A DNA stretch of 64,000 bases, from contig NC_081406.1 in the NCBI RefSeq assembly GCF_030272615.1, forward strand, positions 167,775,861-167,839,860, read 5' to 3'. Positions within the stretch are counted from its first letter, which is position 1. Every line of letters starts with the position of its first letter. The notes below the pieces were generated by a model, which searched no databases, was not told where the DNA came from, and saw only the letters and a list, made by a program, of their open reading frames with translations. Shown here one piece after another: positions 11,516 through 22,421 of the stretch. This stretch comes from Cryptomeria japonica. Taxonomy: Eukaryota; Streptophyta; Pinopsida; Cupressales; Cupressaceae. A program made the translations under genes and the position numbers.

Positions 11516-12179
11516 TGAAAACTTGGCAAAGAGGCGCCTTGGATAGGTACCATGATGAAAACCTGGCAAATAGGAATCATGTGTAATTCCCCTCATCCTT
11601 TTTCTCTCCATACTTGGGGGAAAAGTTCTACTGGACATCTATCCATTTCCTCCTCCATTCCATCTACCTATCATACCTAGTATATCGTATCCTATCCAGT
11701 TCATTTCCTCCATCCTCCTTCAGATCTTAATAAAAGGAAAAGAAAAAGCCACTGTATATGCATGCTCTACACACCTCTTTTCCTCCCTTCCATGTAATCC
11801 TTCTGCATTCCTTCATGGCCCTTATCTACTCATCACCCTATCTTCCATTTGTTTCCCTTGAGATTCCTATCCTCTTGTCAGATATCTTATCGTATCCATT
11901 CATTCACCTATCCTTGTCTTCTGGTTCCTCCAATCCATCCTCCTTTCATTCCATCTCTATCCACCTATCCTAATCTTCTGGTTCCTCCAATCCATCATCC
12001 TTTTTCATCCTATCCATCATCCTTTTCATCCATTCCCCAATTCTTTTCATCCAATCCCTCATCCTTTTATCTTTCAACCGCGTCTGCCTGTAGGGAAAAA
12101 TTTCTTTTGCCCTCTCTCGCTCCCTCTATTTCTTTTTCTTTCCCCTTTTTTTTCCTCCTTTTATTTCTAGTACTTCACG

Positions 12180-12530
12180 AGTGGGGTTGTGTACCCACAT
12201 CGGCGGGGTTTCTCCCCCACAAGCAGTTTTATGCCCCCGTGGGGTCTCTCTCTCATGCCCATGGGGATGCACTCTCATGAGTGGGGTCACACCCCCATGT
12301 GAGTGGGCTGGCACCTTCTCGCTTGCAGGGATGCACCCCCATGTGAGCAGGTTTGCACCCTGACATGAGCAAGGAAGCACCCTTGTGAATGGGGTCTCAC
12401 CCTCGTGCTTGTGGGGATGCACACCTGCGTGAGTGGGGTCACACCCCTACACTCATGGGATGCAGCCTCATGTGAGTGGGGTCACACCCCTACATGAGCA
12501 GGGTTGCACCCCCACCACGGGGTGACCCCC
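12180..12530. repeat. GC-rich repeats with GTGGGGTCACACCCC inverted units
   Basis: A block clearly richer in G and C than its surroundings repeats GTGAGTGGGGTCACACCCC-like segments and GGGGATGCAC...CCCATG segments. The core GGGGTCACACCCC is nearly self-complementary, so each unit could fold as a small hairpin. The frames on both strands are by-products of the repeat. Confidence 0.65.
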
Positions 12531-14003
12531 CCACAATTTTTCCCCCTAGTCTCTTTCGGCTCTCCCCGGTTATAACATGTCTACCAATAGAAAAAATAAC
12601 ACCCAATGCCCTTATAGAATAATAAAATCTTTTTGGCCTTGTGGGGTGTTTCCCCTTGACCCCATCTTGGGGGTGTTGCCCCCAAACCCTTGTCAAAAAA
12701 TATGGAGAGAAACTGCATCAATAGAAGTAGGTAAAGTTTAACCTCCAAGTTTGATTAGGATCCACATAACACCTCCTTTTATCATCCTTTGAAGTGATTC
12801 ATCTGCCTCAAAATTCCCCTTCGCATTCCAATATTATCTATTCTTCTGAATTAGACAATCACTCCTATCTAATCGAATCCTCCAATCATCATCATCATTG
12901 GGTTTCTTCCAATTACTCCTCTCTCTTCAATCAATCCAGTCAATCATCAATCTATCATGGCTTTTCATCTTGACTGGGGTAACATCATGCCTGTCCCTGG
13001 GTCTTCTTCCTTCATCCATATTCTCTTAGGTCATCTTGTATATAGTGTCTTGTACATGTGTGTCATTGTACATAGGCGTCTATCGGTCCTGTCCTTCGAG
13101 GTCATATCCTATCAGTCAGTTCTTCAACAATCATCTTTGAGCATCTTTGTAATAATGATCCTATCAGATCCTTTTGTCGATTATCATTAGTCTTTTATCC
13201 TAGTGTTGTTCTAAGATGTATCCTTCTCACCAACACCCATCATCAGTCAATGCAGGATGTATCCTTCCTCAAGTCAGACATCATCCAATCAGTTATCCTT
13301 TTGGCAAAAGACATCTAAGACACTCGTGTTGGCTTTGATTCTTTTTTATATTTGTTTATCTTTTTAAGCTCTTGATGGATTTGTTTCCTCTTGGTCGCCA
13401 CGATCTTTTATATCATGGTGTGCTAGGAATAATAATTCTCAGGATGTGATCTTGTTGCTTTTTTTTTGCTTGGCATGTCTTTTGGATGTGCTCCTTGTTG
13501 CACCCTCATGAGGTCTCTGTTATCTCATGTTACATTGGGGCATATCTTCTGCTTGAGGTTATTCTATCACCATTTCTTGTAGGGTCTCTATAGCTCTGTG
13601 TGGTGCTAGATTAGCCTATGTGTCTATTTATATGTGTCATTCTATGCATTGGCTATTAAATTCCACCCCGCTTCCTTATACCTTGGTGACTCACAAACAT
13701 TGCTAAATCAAAATAAGTGCTCTACATGGCATCCTTTTTCACGGGTGCTTGAGCTCCATGATCATTTCATCCATATCATCCACTGCATTTGCATTTTTCT
13801 CCCCTTCCTGTTCTACTTCTTTCCTTCTATCCTATTCGCTAGGGCAATGTTTCTTTCGAGACGTTGTCCGGTTCCTTTTTCCCCATGCACCCTCTTGAGG
13901 GGGCATCCCTACCCATCCCTTTGTTGGTCCTAGGGTATTTTTCACTTCCTTTCTCTCAGATGTTTTATTTTTCTTCGCACTGACACTATTTTAGCACCAC
14001 CGC
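12531..14003. other. Unassigned 3' internal part of element L
   Basis: This is C/T-rich plus-strand sequence with scattered short frames (longest about 100 codons, 13634-13933) and no recognisable domain. It connects the GC-rich block to the polypurine tract. Nothing else is seen. Confidence 0.4.
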
Positions 14004-14017
14004 GAAGAGGGGCACAA
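14004..14017 (+). other. Polypurine tract of element L
   Basis: GAAGAGGGGCACAA directly precedes TGTAGACCCC of the 3' LTR. This is the expected position and purine bias of a plus-strand primer for LTR retrotransposons. Confidence 0.7.
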
Positions 14018-15093
14018 TGTAGACCCCTAAAATTGGCTAATTAATTTAATCAAATTTAAATCCTATTCTTCCAGTTAGTTAATCTAATTAATTAATTTTC
14101 TATCCCTTTCTTCCTATTAATTAATTTTTTAATTAATTAATCTCCCAAATCCCTTTCTTCCAATTAATTAATTACTAATTAATTAATTATCCTATCCTCC
14201 TAATTAATTAATCTAATTAATTGATTATCCCATCCTCCTAATTAATTAATCTAATTAATTGATTATCCCATCCTCCTTATTAATTAATCTAATTAATTAT
14301 TTATCCTTGTTCTTCTATCTCATTTGATTAATTACCTTTAATTAATTAAATATCCCTTTTCCCAAAACCCCCAAGGATCTATTAATTCAATTAATTAATT
14401 AGACTCCAATCCTATTTGAGCACATGGCTCCTAACCTTAACCCCCCATCTAACCTATCCCTTGTCCTAACCCTAGGGTTCCAACCAACCCTATCTATCCT
14501 AACCTCCCCCAACCTAGCCATCCTCCCAACCTACCCTATCCGATCCCTCCTAACCTCCATATGTGCACATCCTAACCTCTTTTCCCCCTTTGTGTGGAAA
14601 ATATCCTACTTTTTGGTTGGCTTTGCCCAAAATAGACATGTATCCTCGTGGACACATGTCATTCCTCTTCCCTCTTGTTGAGCCACTTGTCCTTTTTTGG
14701 AGGACAAGTGTCTCCTCTTCACACCCCCTCTCCTTCCTCTCATCTTCTATTTAATCCCTCCATTTTTAGACCAAATCCTCTCGAATCCACTATTCATTCA
14801 ACACATCGTTACTTTGTCAAAATCACTACTCACACTCACACATCTATTATCATTTGCATTATCACCTTCATCAAATCATGGAGCACAATCGAGCATCTGA
14901 ATCGATATCATGAGCACACATCCAATCATAGAATAATCAAATCGAAGCAAGGATTTGGGGTTTGCAAAGCTTTTCTTTGTGTTTTTGCTTTGATTTTACC
15001 ATTTCAATCTTGAAGTGTTGAGTTTAATGTATTTTTTTGGTTAATTATTTTATCTTTTATCCTTTGTATTTGCACACATATTTTCCTCACACA
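14018..15093 (+). repeat. 3' LTR of element L with 38-bp TTAATTAA units
   Basis: The match with 3661-4650 runs from TGTAGACCCC to CACACA. Within it, about 14188-14300, a 38-bp unit (TAATTAATTAATCTAATTAA followed by TTGATTATCCCATCCTCC) is repeated nearly exactly twice, with a third partial copy. H1 ORF2 sequence resumes right after the LTR. Confidence 0.85.
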
Positions 15094-15663
15094 TTAATCT
15101 ACCACCATCGAGGCAAGTCTAACATCATTCTCCAAGATATCAATGATAGTCATTGCCCTATTGTCAAATTTGGAACCGGTAGCAACTATCATAGTGTTAT
15201 TTTGTACTTTTCTCTGTCTAGGCACTTCACCAGTTGCACTTAAGCATGTGACTACTTGAACAACCTACTTGGTGATTTTATAAGGCTTGTCTTGCCAAAT
15301 GAATTCATCATGGACCTTGTCGAGGACATACTAGACCCATTTTGCTTCATCGAATATGGGAAAATGAATGAATTGCACGAAACCCTTGTCATAAAGAATT
15401 TTGTGTTTTTGCTTCAAATTCCCCAAACTATCTGCCAAATGCTTGTTATAGAGGGATAACATGTCTGCACTACCAAGCTCCTCAATATCATAGTGGATAA
15501 ATGCCCTAATGTCTTCATTATGAAGAACACCATACGGAACCGAGGAAAAGGCTTCTTCCAGATCGTCTTCAATGGATTTGAAAGGGTGTTTCTTAAAAAT
15601 GGGCCTTGCTCTATCAAAAATCTCAACAACCAGAGGGGTAGAAATATCAAATGTGGATGCCAT
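15094..15663 (-). pseudogene. H1 ORF2, N-terminal part
   Basis: The minus-strand ATG at 15663 opens a 110-residue frame (begins MASTFDISTPLVVEIFDR) that goes on, with a stop and frameshifts, through HDEFIWQDKPYKITK to the L insertion. By eye it aligns with the H2 ORF2 from 44788: RPIFKKHPF versus RPVFKKYSY, then VLHNEDIRAFIHYDI versus VIHIEDIYIYIHAPL, then HDEFIWQ versus HEELFWM. Start position and gag-ORF2 spacing are also alike. The family function is unknown, and no catalytic motif of protease, integrase or RT is visible. Confidence 0.65.
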
Positions 15664-16166
15664 ATATAATTCAGGGTTTAAAACAATTAGGTCATGAAAA
15701 ATGGATAAATACCTTTAATTCTCAACTAGGTGCAAGAAATCGCTCACTGATTGCTTCAAGCTTGATTTAAGCTACCAAAACACCTTTACACATTTCTCTA
15801 CTCTATTCTCTCATTCACAATGTGAAGAATGAACCTTTGAAATGCCTTTTTAATGTCTGAAAACCTAATTTTAAGTTGTAATAAATGCTTCAACCTTTAA
15901 GCTTCTAGTTACCTTGTTTTTCATAAAATTGCCTACTAGAACCTTAAATCTCTATGAGATCTTCCGGATAATATATATGCACACAAGATAGATCTTCTAC
16001 AACCTTTTAGAACTAGTTATAGATCTCTGAAGAGGGGGTTCTACTGATTTGCATGAAAAACTCCCCCTAAAACAAAAAACCCCTAGTTACCGAATGAGGT
16101 TCCATCATCACATTTAGGTGTCGAGCCATTCTGTGAATTCTGATCTTCTTTCTTTACCCACATCTT
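15664..16166 (-). other. Spacer between H1 gag and ORF2
   Basis: About 500 bp with stops in all frames and no recognisable domain. H2 has a spacer of similar length (about 44200-44787) at the same place, so the gap is part of the element design, not an insertion. Confidence 0.5.
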
Positions 16167-17280
16167 CTAGTGCTGATCTCTAATTTCATCTACCTTTGAT
16201 TTACCTTTCTCATTAGATTTATTCTTGTTCACCGGTGCATTCCTGCTTCTACAATGTCTTGCAATATGACCTACTTTGTTACATGCATGACAGACAACAT
16301 TCCTTTTCATAGGCCTAAAGTTCATATGATTTTGTCTCATCCTACATTGGTTAGATATATGTCCAAACATCCCACATGAAAAACATCTTTTATTCTGAAA
16401 ATTGATCATCATTCTGCACATATTTGACTTATGTCCAAAATTGTTGCGTTTGAAACATTGACTAGTAAAGGTAGAGTCATTATTCATCACATTGTTCATC
16501 ATCCCATTATTCATCCTACTTCTGGATTGGTTTGCCATATGACCAAATTTTTTGCAAGTAAATCATCTACCATTGAATTTATAGGCATTAGGTTGTCCTA
16601 CTAGAGGTTTCTTTCTCTGCTGATAATTTGATTTGGCATTGCTCTGTCTAGAACCGAAAGATTCTCCTTTCTCATATCCAAGTCCTCTTGTGTCTTTCCC
16701 ATGTCTCTGACTATCCAGCATCTCATCCAACCGGGCTGAACTAGCTTTGAACTTCTCTTTGTACTCATTAGCAGTCGTCAGCTCGTCTCTCACAATTATG
16801 ATTTGTCTCTCAAGTTCTTGTCCATCATTCTTTGTCTGTACCGGTTCAAGCTTCAACAAATCATTCTCATATGTCAATCTGCAACATTCATCAGATCTGT
16901 CCTTCAAGGATTGAGTCAATCTTTCTTCATTTTTCTTCTAGTCTTCAATCTCTTTAGTCAACTTCATAACAATAGATTGGATCTCACTCTTCAAAACTGC
17001 ATCCTCCCTAGCTGGCTTCTCACATTCATCATTCTTGTCTTGTAGAATTTGATTGTCAACACTTTGTTCTTCTTTTTCCTTTAGCTCTTTTCCCAAGAAT
17101 TTTTTACTTGATCTTTCAAGGTTTCAATGAAGTCTTCAACTACACTTAGATTTCTTTTCAAGCTACTCTTTTCCTTCATCGCTGCATTGAGATCTTCAAG
17201 TGCCACAACAAGCTATCTCTCCAAACTGGAGTCCATTGATTCAATCTTCCAGATCTTCCTCAAGTTGTTAGGCTTCTTCC
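16167..17280 (-). pseudogene. H1 gag-like protein with tandem zinc knuckles
   Basis: On the minus strand, downstream of the primer site, comes a long Glu/Lys-rich, probably coiled-coil section. It reads on into KFKASSARLDEMLDSQ and DTRGLGYEKGES, wording typical of plant copia gag proteins. After a Met/Asn-rich linker come zinc-knuckle segments: a decayed one (FTCKKFGHMANQS), one with the second Cys lost (CFKRNNFGHKSNMC), and two canonical CX2CX4HX4C motifs (CFSCGMFGHISNQC and CHACNKVGHIARHC). A stop near 16560 separates the first from the rest. Gag would form the particle and bind element RNA. Four knuckles in a row is more than the usual one or two. Confidence 0.7.
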
Positions 17281-17289
17281 AAGGCACAA

Positions 17290-17302
17290 GGCTCTGATAC
17301 CA
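17290..17302 (-). other. Primer binding site of H1
   Basis: The minus strand reads TGGTATCAGAGCC, the standard plant copia primer site complementary to initiator tRNA-Met. It lies two bases inside the LTR end at 17305. Confidence 0.9.
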
Positions 17303-17304
17303 AT

Positions 17305-19623
17305 TATTGGAATCAATGGACACTAAAGGGGGGGTGAATTAGTGTTTTGGTATTTATAAATCTAATATTCAGATTCTTAATCAACTAGATGCACAGATAA
17401 GAAACAAAAATGCAGAAACACAAGGCAAACAAGCACATAACCATAACACCAATGTTTTACGTGAAAACCCGAAAAGGGAAAAACCACAGTGGGATTTGAA
17501 CCCACAATATTATTCCACTATGGCCAGTAGAAAATTAATATTACAAAAGGGGAATGCACTTGCATTTAGGCACACTTCCTAGAGCTCACTGCTTAGTTAC
17601 AAAAGCAGGGCTACAACCCTAGAGGAAGGCTCACTACCTTATTGATAATTACAAAATGATTATTGTAGCATCATAAAATTGCAACCTTGCAATTTTTTAC
17701 CGCATTTGGGTCTTTACATTGGAGAACAAATCCCTAATCCTAATTGGAGACCCGAGACATGCTTACACCTCCCGAAACCTACATTTCCTCGCACCCCACA
17801 CTTCGTGTTCCTTCTTTCTATCCTAAATTAGAGCTAGACAGGGGCATGGTGCCCCTTTCCTGGCTCTGTGCCCCTATCCTTGCCCTATTTTGGGCCCCCT
17901 CCACTTAAACTTTGCATTGGGCTTATCAATCTTGAAGCGAGAAAAGTTTCCCTATGTTGGCCTACGATGAAAAATCAGTCAAATAACCCTAATTGATGAA
18001 TATATAAGACACATTCTCTCCTCCTTTCGCATTCATGAAGTTTAAATTGTGATCCTAAGTGAAATCAAGCATTCAAGAATTCAAGTTTCCATTCAAGCAT
18101 CCATTGAGCATCTCAAGTATGCTTTCAAGGTTAAGTGTTGCATTCAAGTCAAGGATTCAACCATTAAAGTGGAGATCTCTTTTGACATTCAATTCTACAT
18201 ATCCTTTCAAACAACTCTATCAACATTTCAATTACATCCTTTCTCGAGGTGAATTCTACTTCACTCATTTACTTGCAAGTACCTTTTATCATTTGGTTAA
18301 TTCCAAAACTCAGGTTTGACCTGAAGCCAAACCCCGAATCCCAACAATATTTTATCTCTTTTCTATGTGTAGGTTGTAGGTGTGTAACTATATTTGTAGA
18401 TTTGGACTTCATTTTCAGAGATGGAAAAACCCTTTTTGACACACGGGTTTTTCAGAGGACCAAGTACACTTTCAATATGGTCCCGAAAAATTTCACCCAA
18501 ATTTGTAGGGGAGCTTCATCTCATCCTTTTACTACTAATTCCAAGTGCACAACTTCATCCTGCATTTCTATCTCAAGTTATAATCATTTCTTTGTCTCTT
18601 TTAAACTTAGTCTTAAATCACACAATTCAACTTATCCATTCTAAAAGAGGGTTTAATATCACTCTCTAAATTATTTGTCAATTCATTTAGCATCCAATCT
18701 CTTTCTATTAAGATTGGATCTAGTGAATTTTCCCCCCTCTTTTAAATGTAATGTGTGTGAGAAGTTGAAGGAAATCCTTTGTGGAACTTTCACTCCTTTT
18801 CTTGAGGAGAAAATATTTCCATTTGATCTCCTCTCATCATATTTTCACACCCATTCAATTATAATGAACAATGAACTATAAAATAGCATCTAACTATGCC
18901 AAATATCAATTCTGGTTAGGCACAAAGTGGTCTGCTTCACTATTATACTAAATTGCTCTATTCTACTCTGCTCTACTTATCAGATCAACAAAATTCAAGG
19001 ATGTGCATGTGAGACTGCACTCAATCACTCCAAAATCATCTCAGACATCATATCCACACTCAAATGCATTAACCAAGTCAAACTTATATATCAGAATATG
19101 AAACATGTAATGTTGTAAGTCAACTTTAATCCTTTCCAAAATATATTCTAGACCCAAAATAAATATTCACATGCTTCCTATTGGTCTCACCAATTATCTC
19201 AAACACATCACCAATCACCAGAATCTATCCAAGAAATTCAGACCACAAGATACATCAATAATAGTGAAGATATTCTTGTTTAACTGCTCTATCAGATACT
19301 AGATCTTCAAAAAGGCTAGGAAGAAATACTGGAGGGTGGATTTGCATGATAATCTTCTTTTGATACTCGACCAACTAACCTTGATCATCGAAACCAAAAT
19401 ATGCTTCACCAGAAATGAGAAATGCCCACAAAATTGTACACTGAGCTTCATCGAGCAGACTAGATACCAAAAAACTTACTCAAGACATATGTTTAACCAA
19501 AAATCCATACCGGATAAGATCATAAAGCTGAGTTGCCATCAATGACAACTCCTAAGAATCTACATGCATTAGTTATTACCAATCTTCACTAGAGCATCAC
19601 CAAAACAACATCAAATGCCAACA
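17305..19623 (-). repeat. 5' LTR of H1, split by solo LTR S2
   Basis: On the minus strand the LTR begins TGTTGGCATTTGATG (19623) and ends CCAATA (17305). Removing S2 and one target copy leaves about 1.12 kb, close to the 1.14-1.20 kb of related LTRs in the window. Sequence on the two sides of S2 matches the continuous LTR S1 (compare 18870-18915 with 2340-2390), which confirms the split. Confidence 0.8.
17659..18862 (+). mobile_element. Solo LTR S2 (same broad family as element G) with target duplication ATTAT
   Basis: The LTR spans 17664-18857 (1194 bp) and begins TGTAGCATCATAAAA, like the 3' LTR of G at 40753. It ends CCCATTCA and is flanked by ATTAT at 17659-17663 and 18858-18862. A TATA-like TATATAAG is at 18001-18008. 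No internal element sequence is attached, so this is a solo LTR. Frames inside it are not genes. Confidence 0.85.
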
Positions 19624-19685
19624 CAATATTCTTGTGAGAAGAAGTTGTAGAATTAAGGCTTCTTAAGGTTTAACTACTTTTATAT

Positions 19686-21560
19686 GGAGCCTAATTTAGA
19701 TAACTTGTTTCATGATAATTTTGGTGGTTCCTCTAATCCAGCAAATGATGTCATTTATCCCCATTCTTTCCATAATTCTCATGATGATGATGAATCACTT
19801 ACTAGGGTTTTCATTGATTAATTGGACAAGATTGACAATGAATATGAAAATCTTCAACAATGGATGAGTCATCAATACTCAAAAAGTGAGGCAATCCCAT
19901 TGATTGGAGGATTAAAAAGAATGGTTCAAAGTGATAAACTTGGTGTTGATTTATTGTGTGGCCTTGCTTATATTGTTGACACTAATATCATGCCTATGAA
20001 AATTTGTGCCAAAGTCCTTGGTTACACTCAAGCTTCTAGTCAAGTTAATCATTCTATTCCTATGGCTACATCTTTTCCTAGTGTTCCTATATTCACATAT
20101 TCTAACATGACCACTTCCACACAAAATTTTGATCCTACACATGTTAGTCAAGGGAGGAAATTTTCAAATCAAATCTCTTTCGTACCTCCTTCCATGAGTC
20201 TTCCATTTGTGACCCAATCATCTCCCATACCTACTTATCATAGTGTTTGAGCTCCTTATTCTCAACCTCAACCTACATAAAACAATGTCACTCCATCCCA
20301 ATCCAATATGTCCAATTTCAATCCATCAACCAAAGCAACCTTCAATAACATAGCCCAAACCATTTCATTCTTTTCAACAACAACTAGCTACTATTACTCA
20401 ATCTAAGTTTAATGTGGCCACATTTGATGTAGTGAGCCCATTATCCGATGATATTATTTGTGTTATCCCTCCTAAACATATGGAAGTCTCTCGATTAGAT
20501 CTTTATAATGAAAAAAATGATCCCTTGACTCTTGTGAAAACATTTAATCTTTGTGAAGTGACTTTTCTCATGATCAAAGACTTATGGCTAAATTATTTAC
20601 TCGAACCTTTTGAGATAAAGCATTGTAATGGTATTGTTCTTTTCAACAACTAGCTAATGCTTTTATTCAATAATTTCATAATAATATTGGTCCTAAGATT
20701 ACTTTGACAGATTTGATTCATTGTAAGCAAGGTGTTAAAGAAAAAGTGATTGATTTTATTGGTAGATATAAACATTTGTATTCTCAAATTACTTATCCTA
20801 TGGCTGATAAGATGTTCAAAGAATTTTTATTGCTAATTTACAAAAATATATTAGGGATAAGCTCCTCTTTTCTTAGATTACTTCCTTTACATAGTTGTGC
20901 ATAGTACTTCATAATTATCAACTTCAAGTGATTCAATTCAAATCATCTCCTTCAATGGCTTTTGTTGATAAGAATGAAAGTGGTCAACAATTTTTAACAA
21001 GGTTTAAATTGAACAAGGGATACATCAAGCTCAATGACAACATCAATACTCAAGTGGTGGCCATGATATCAGGTGTGCCTGCTTTATCCAAATACTTATG
21101 AAAATAATTTACTCCTCTTTTTGAGCCTTTACATAGTATTATGACATAATTATTAAATAAATATGTATTGAGACTTCCTCCCATCAAGCCAATTGATACA
21201 TCCAAACCTTCACCACCTTATCATGATCACAAAGCTTTTTTCCAATATCATTGTCAACCTATTCATGACACCAAAAAGTGTTATTCCTTAAGGAGTATAA
21301 TTCAAGGCTTTATTGATAATAATACCATATTTTTAGCTAGTACAAATGAAAATAGAAACAAATCCGTAGCTCCTCCTAATCAAAATATCCAAATCTTTAC
21401 TAATCTTTTATCTTCCCATTCTACTAATTTGGTTGAATCTGAGCATCTTGATTTTTCTTCCAATGACCTTGGCCTTGAGTCTAAGAATGTGATGAATCTT
21501 GTTGATAAACCTTCACCTCCTAAGGAATTATGCATTACCTTTGATCCTAGTGAGACTATT
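19686..21560 (+). pseudogene. Element G gag (gypsy type), broken
   Basis: I start it at ATG 19686 (MEPNLDNLFHDNFGG), followed by a stop and then LDKIDNEYENLQQWM. Further on come the capsid-like segments NDPLTLVKTFNLCEVTF (near 20515) and LIHCKQGVKEKVIDFIGRY (near 20710), which resemble the Retrotrans_gag domain. A knuckle-like piece, YHCQPIHDTKKCYSLR (about 21243-21290), follows. Several stops and frameshifts interrupt it. The product would have been a particle protein. Confidence 0.65.
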
Positions 21561-22421
21561 GATGCACCTGATGGCCCACTATATATCTCTACGAAGAACA
21601 AAGACAAACTCTCACAAGGGGTTCTCATTGACCAGCATGTGTGGTGAATGTGATCACTAAAGAATATCTTTATACTCTACAATTGCATCAAATAACATAT
21701 GATAAATTTGATATAGTGGTTAAGGTGTATGATGGTTTCTCTTTCCCTACTATTGGTTCTATTAATCTTCCCATTAAGGTTGGCACTATGTGCTTAGATG
21801 TTATTTTTTCTATCATTCCTACATCAGATCAATTTCATGTGAAGTTGGGAAATAATTGGCTCTCTTCCATGAAATTGATCCCTTATATTATTCATAAATG
21901 TTTAAAATTTTCTCATAATGACAAAATCATAACAATTAATAATAGCATGTACCAACCCGCAGTGAGGCATGTAGATGTTAATCTTGATTACTTTTGGCCT
22001 AAACAATTTGAGCCTCTTAAGCCTCACAATGATGGTCTCTTTCAATCTTATCAAAAGTGGAAGAATGAGATGATCTTGTCTTTGATTAAGCCTAGAGATC
22101 TTAGACCTATTCCTCCACATGATGGACCTAGTCTCCTTCCTACACCTTCTATTCCTCTTATATATGCTATAATCCTGCCTCTTACATCTTACAAAGGGAA
22201 GTGCCTAGGACCATCTCCTATCTTTCAACCTACTAGACCTTCTCCCATTACTCCTCCTTTAAATAAAGATAAGAATCATATGTCCATTGATCATAAACCT
22301 TCACAACCCTCAGCTAAAACTAAAAGAAACCATTGTGTGAGAGAATGTCGATAGAGATGTCGTGCTAAGCATCATGAAATTGCTTTTCAACCCATTTCCT
22401 CCTCGAAAGACACCTAATGTT
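21560..22421 (+). pseudogene. Element G retropepsin-like region with lost active site
   Basis: The segment GVLIDQHV (near 21618) stands where a gypsy protease would have VLID-G-G-A. It is followed in another frame by VNVITKEYLYTL and a beta-rich stretch ending LGNNWLSSMKLIPY, consistent with a retropepsin fold. The glycine of the D-[ST/G]-G motif is missing and the frame shifts there, so it cannot be active. A Pro-rich tail follows until C2 interrupts it at 22421; reading resumes at 39523 as NMIPFVHPSPNPREEVQ. Confidence 0.6.

Larger units (their letters stand above)
3661..15093 (+). mobile_element. Complete pol-less LTR element L (LARD-like)
   Basis: Two direct repeats of about 1 kb, 3661-4650 and 14018-15093, both begin TGTAGACCCC and end CACACA. 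A purine-rich tract (GAAGAGGGGCACAA) immediately precedes the second. The internal 9.4 kb has no reverse transcriptase, integrase, RNase H or gag zinc knuckle that I can find. Instead it holds several tandem-repeat tracts and Ser/Pro-rich reading frames on the plus strand. H1 ORF2 continues on both sides, so L inserted into H1. Flanking pentamers are GTAAC and TTAAT, which share only the central TAA, so any target duplication is eroded or the ends are slightly misplaced. The two LTRs differ by indels and substitutions, so the insertion is not recent. The superfamily is probably gypsy-like, from the LTR start and purine tract; that is inference. Confidence 0.8.
950..19623 (-). mobile_element. 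Pol-less LTR retrotransposon H1 (gag + ORF2), 3' end truncated or off-window
   Basis: Read on the minus strand, the element has a 5' LTR (19623 down to 17305), a tRNA-Met-type primer site (17302-17290), a gag-like ORF with several zinc knuckles (to 16167), a spacer of about 0.5 kb, and ORF2 starting at 15663. ORF2 continues after two insertions, at 3660-3152 and 1943 to about 950. No protease, integrase or reverse transcriptase similarity was seen. The same order and homologous ORF2 occur in H2 on the plus strand at about 42270-56586. The gag and primer site are copia-like, so H1 resembles a non-autonomous TR-GAG/LARD type. Three younger insertions split it: S1, L and S2. Its 3' LTR is not in the window. 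Confidence 0.75.

Noticed and set aside
12126-12422. Two opposite frames of 60-98 codons rich in Pro, His and Gly
   Set aside because: Both are generated by the GC-rich repeat block and lack any motif.
17470-17520. GTGGGTTCAAATCCCAC on the minus strand resembles a tRNA T-arm
   Set aside because: No acceptor, D or anticodon arms surround it, and the position corresponds to ordinary LTR sequence in related copies (49500-49540).
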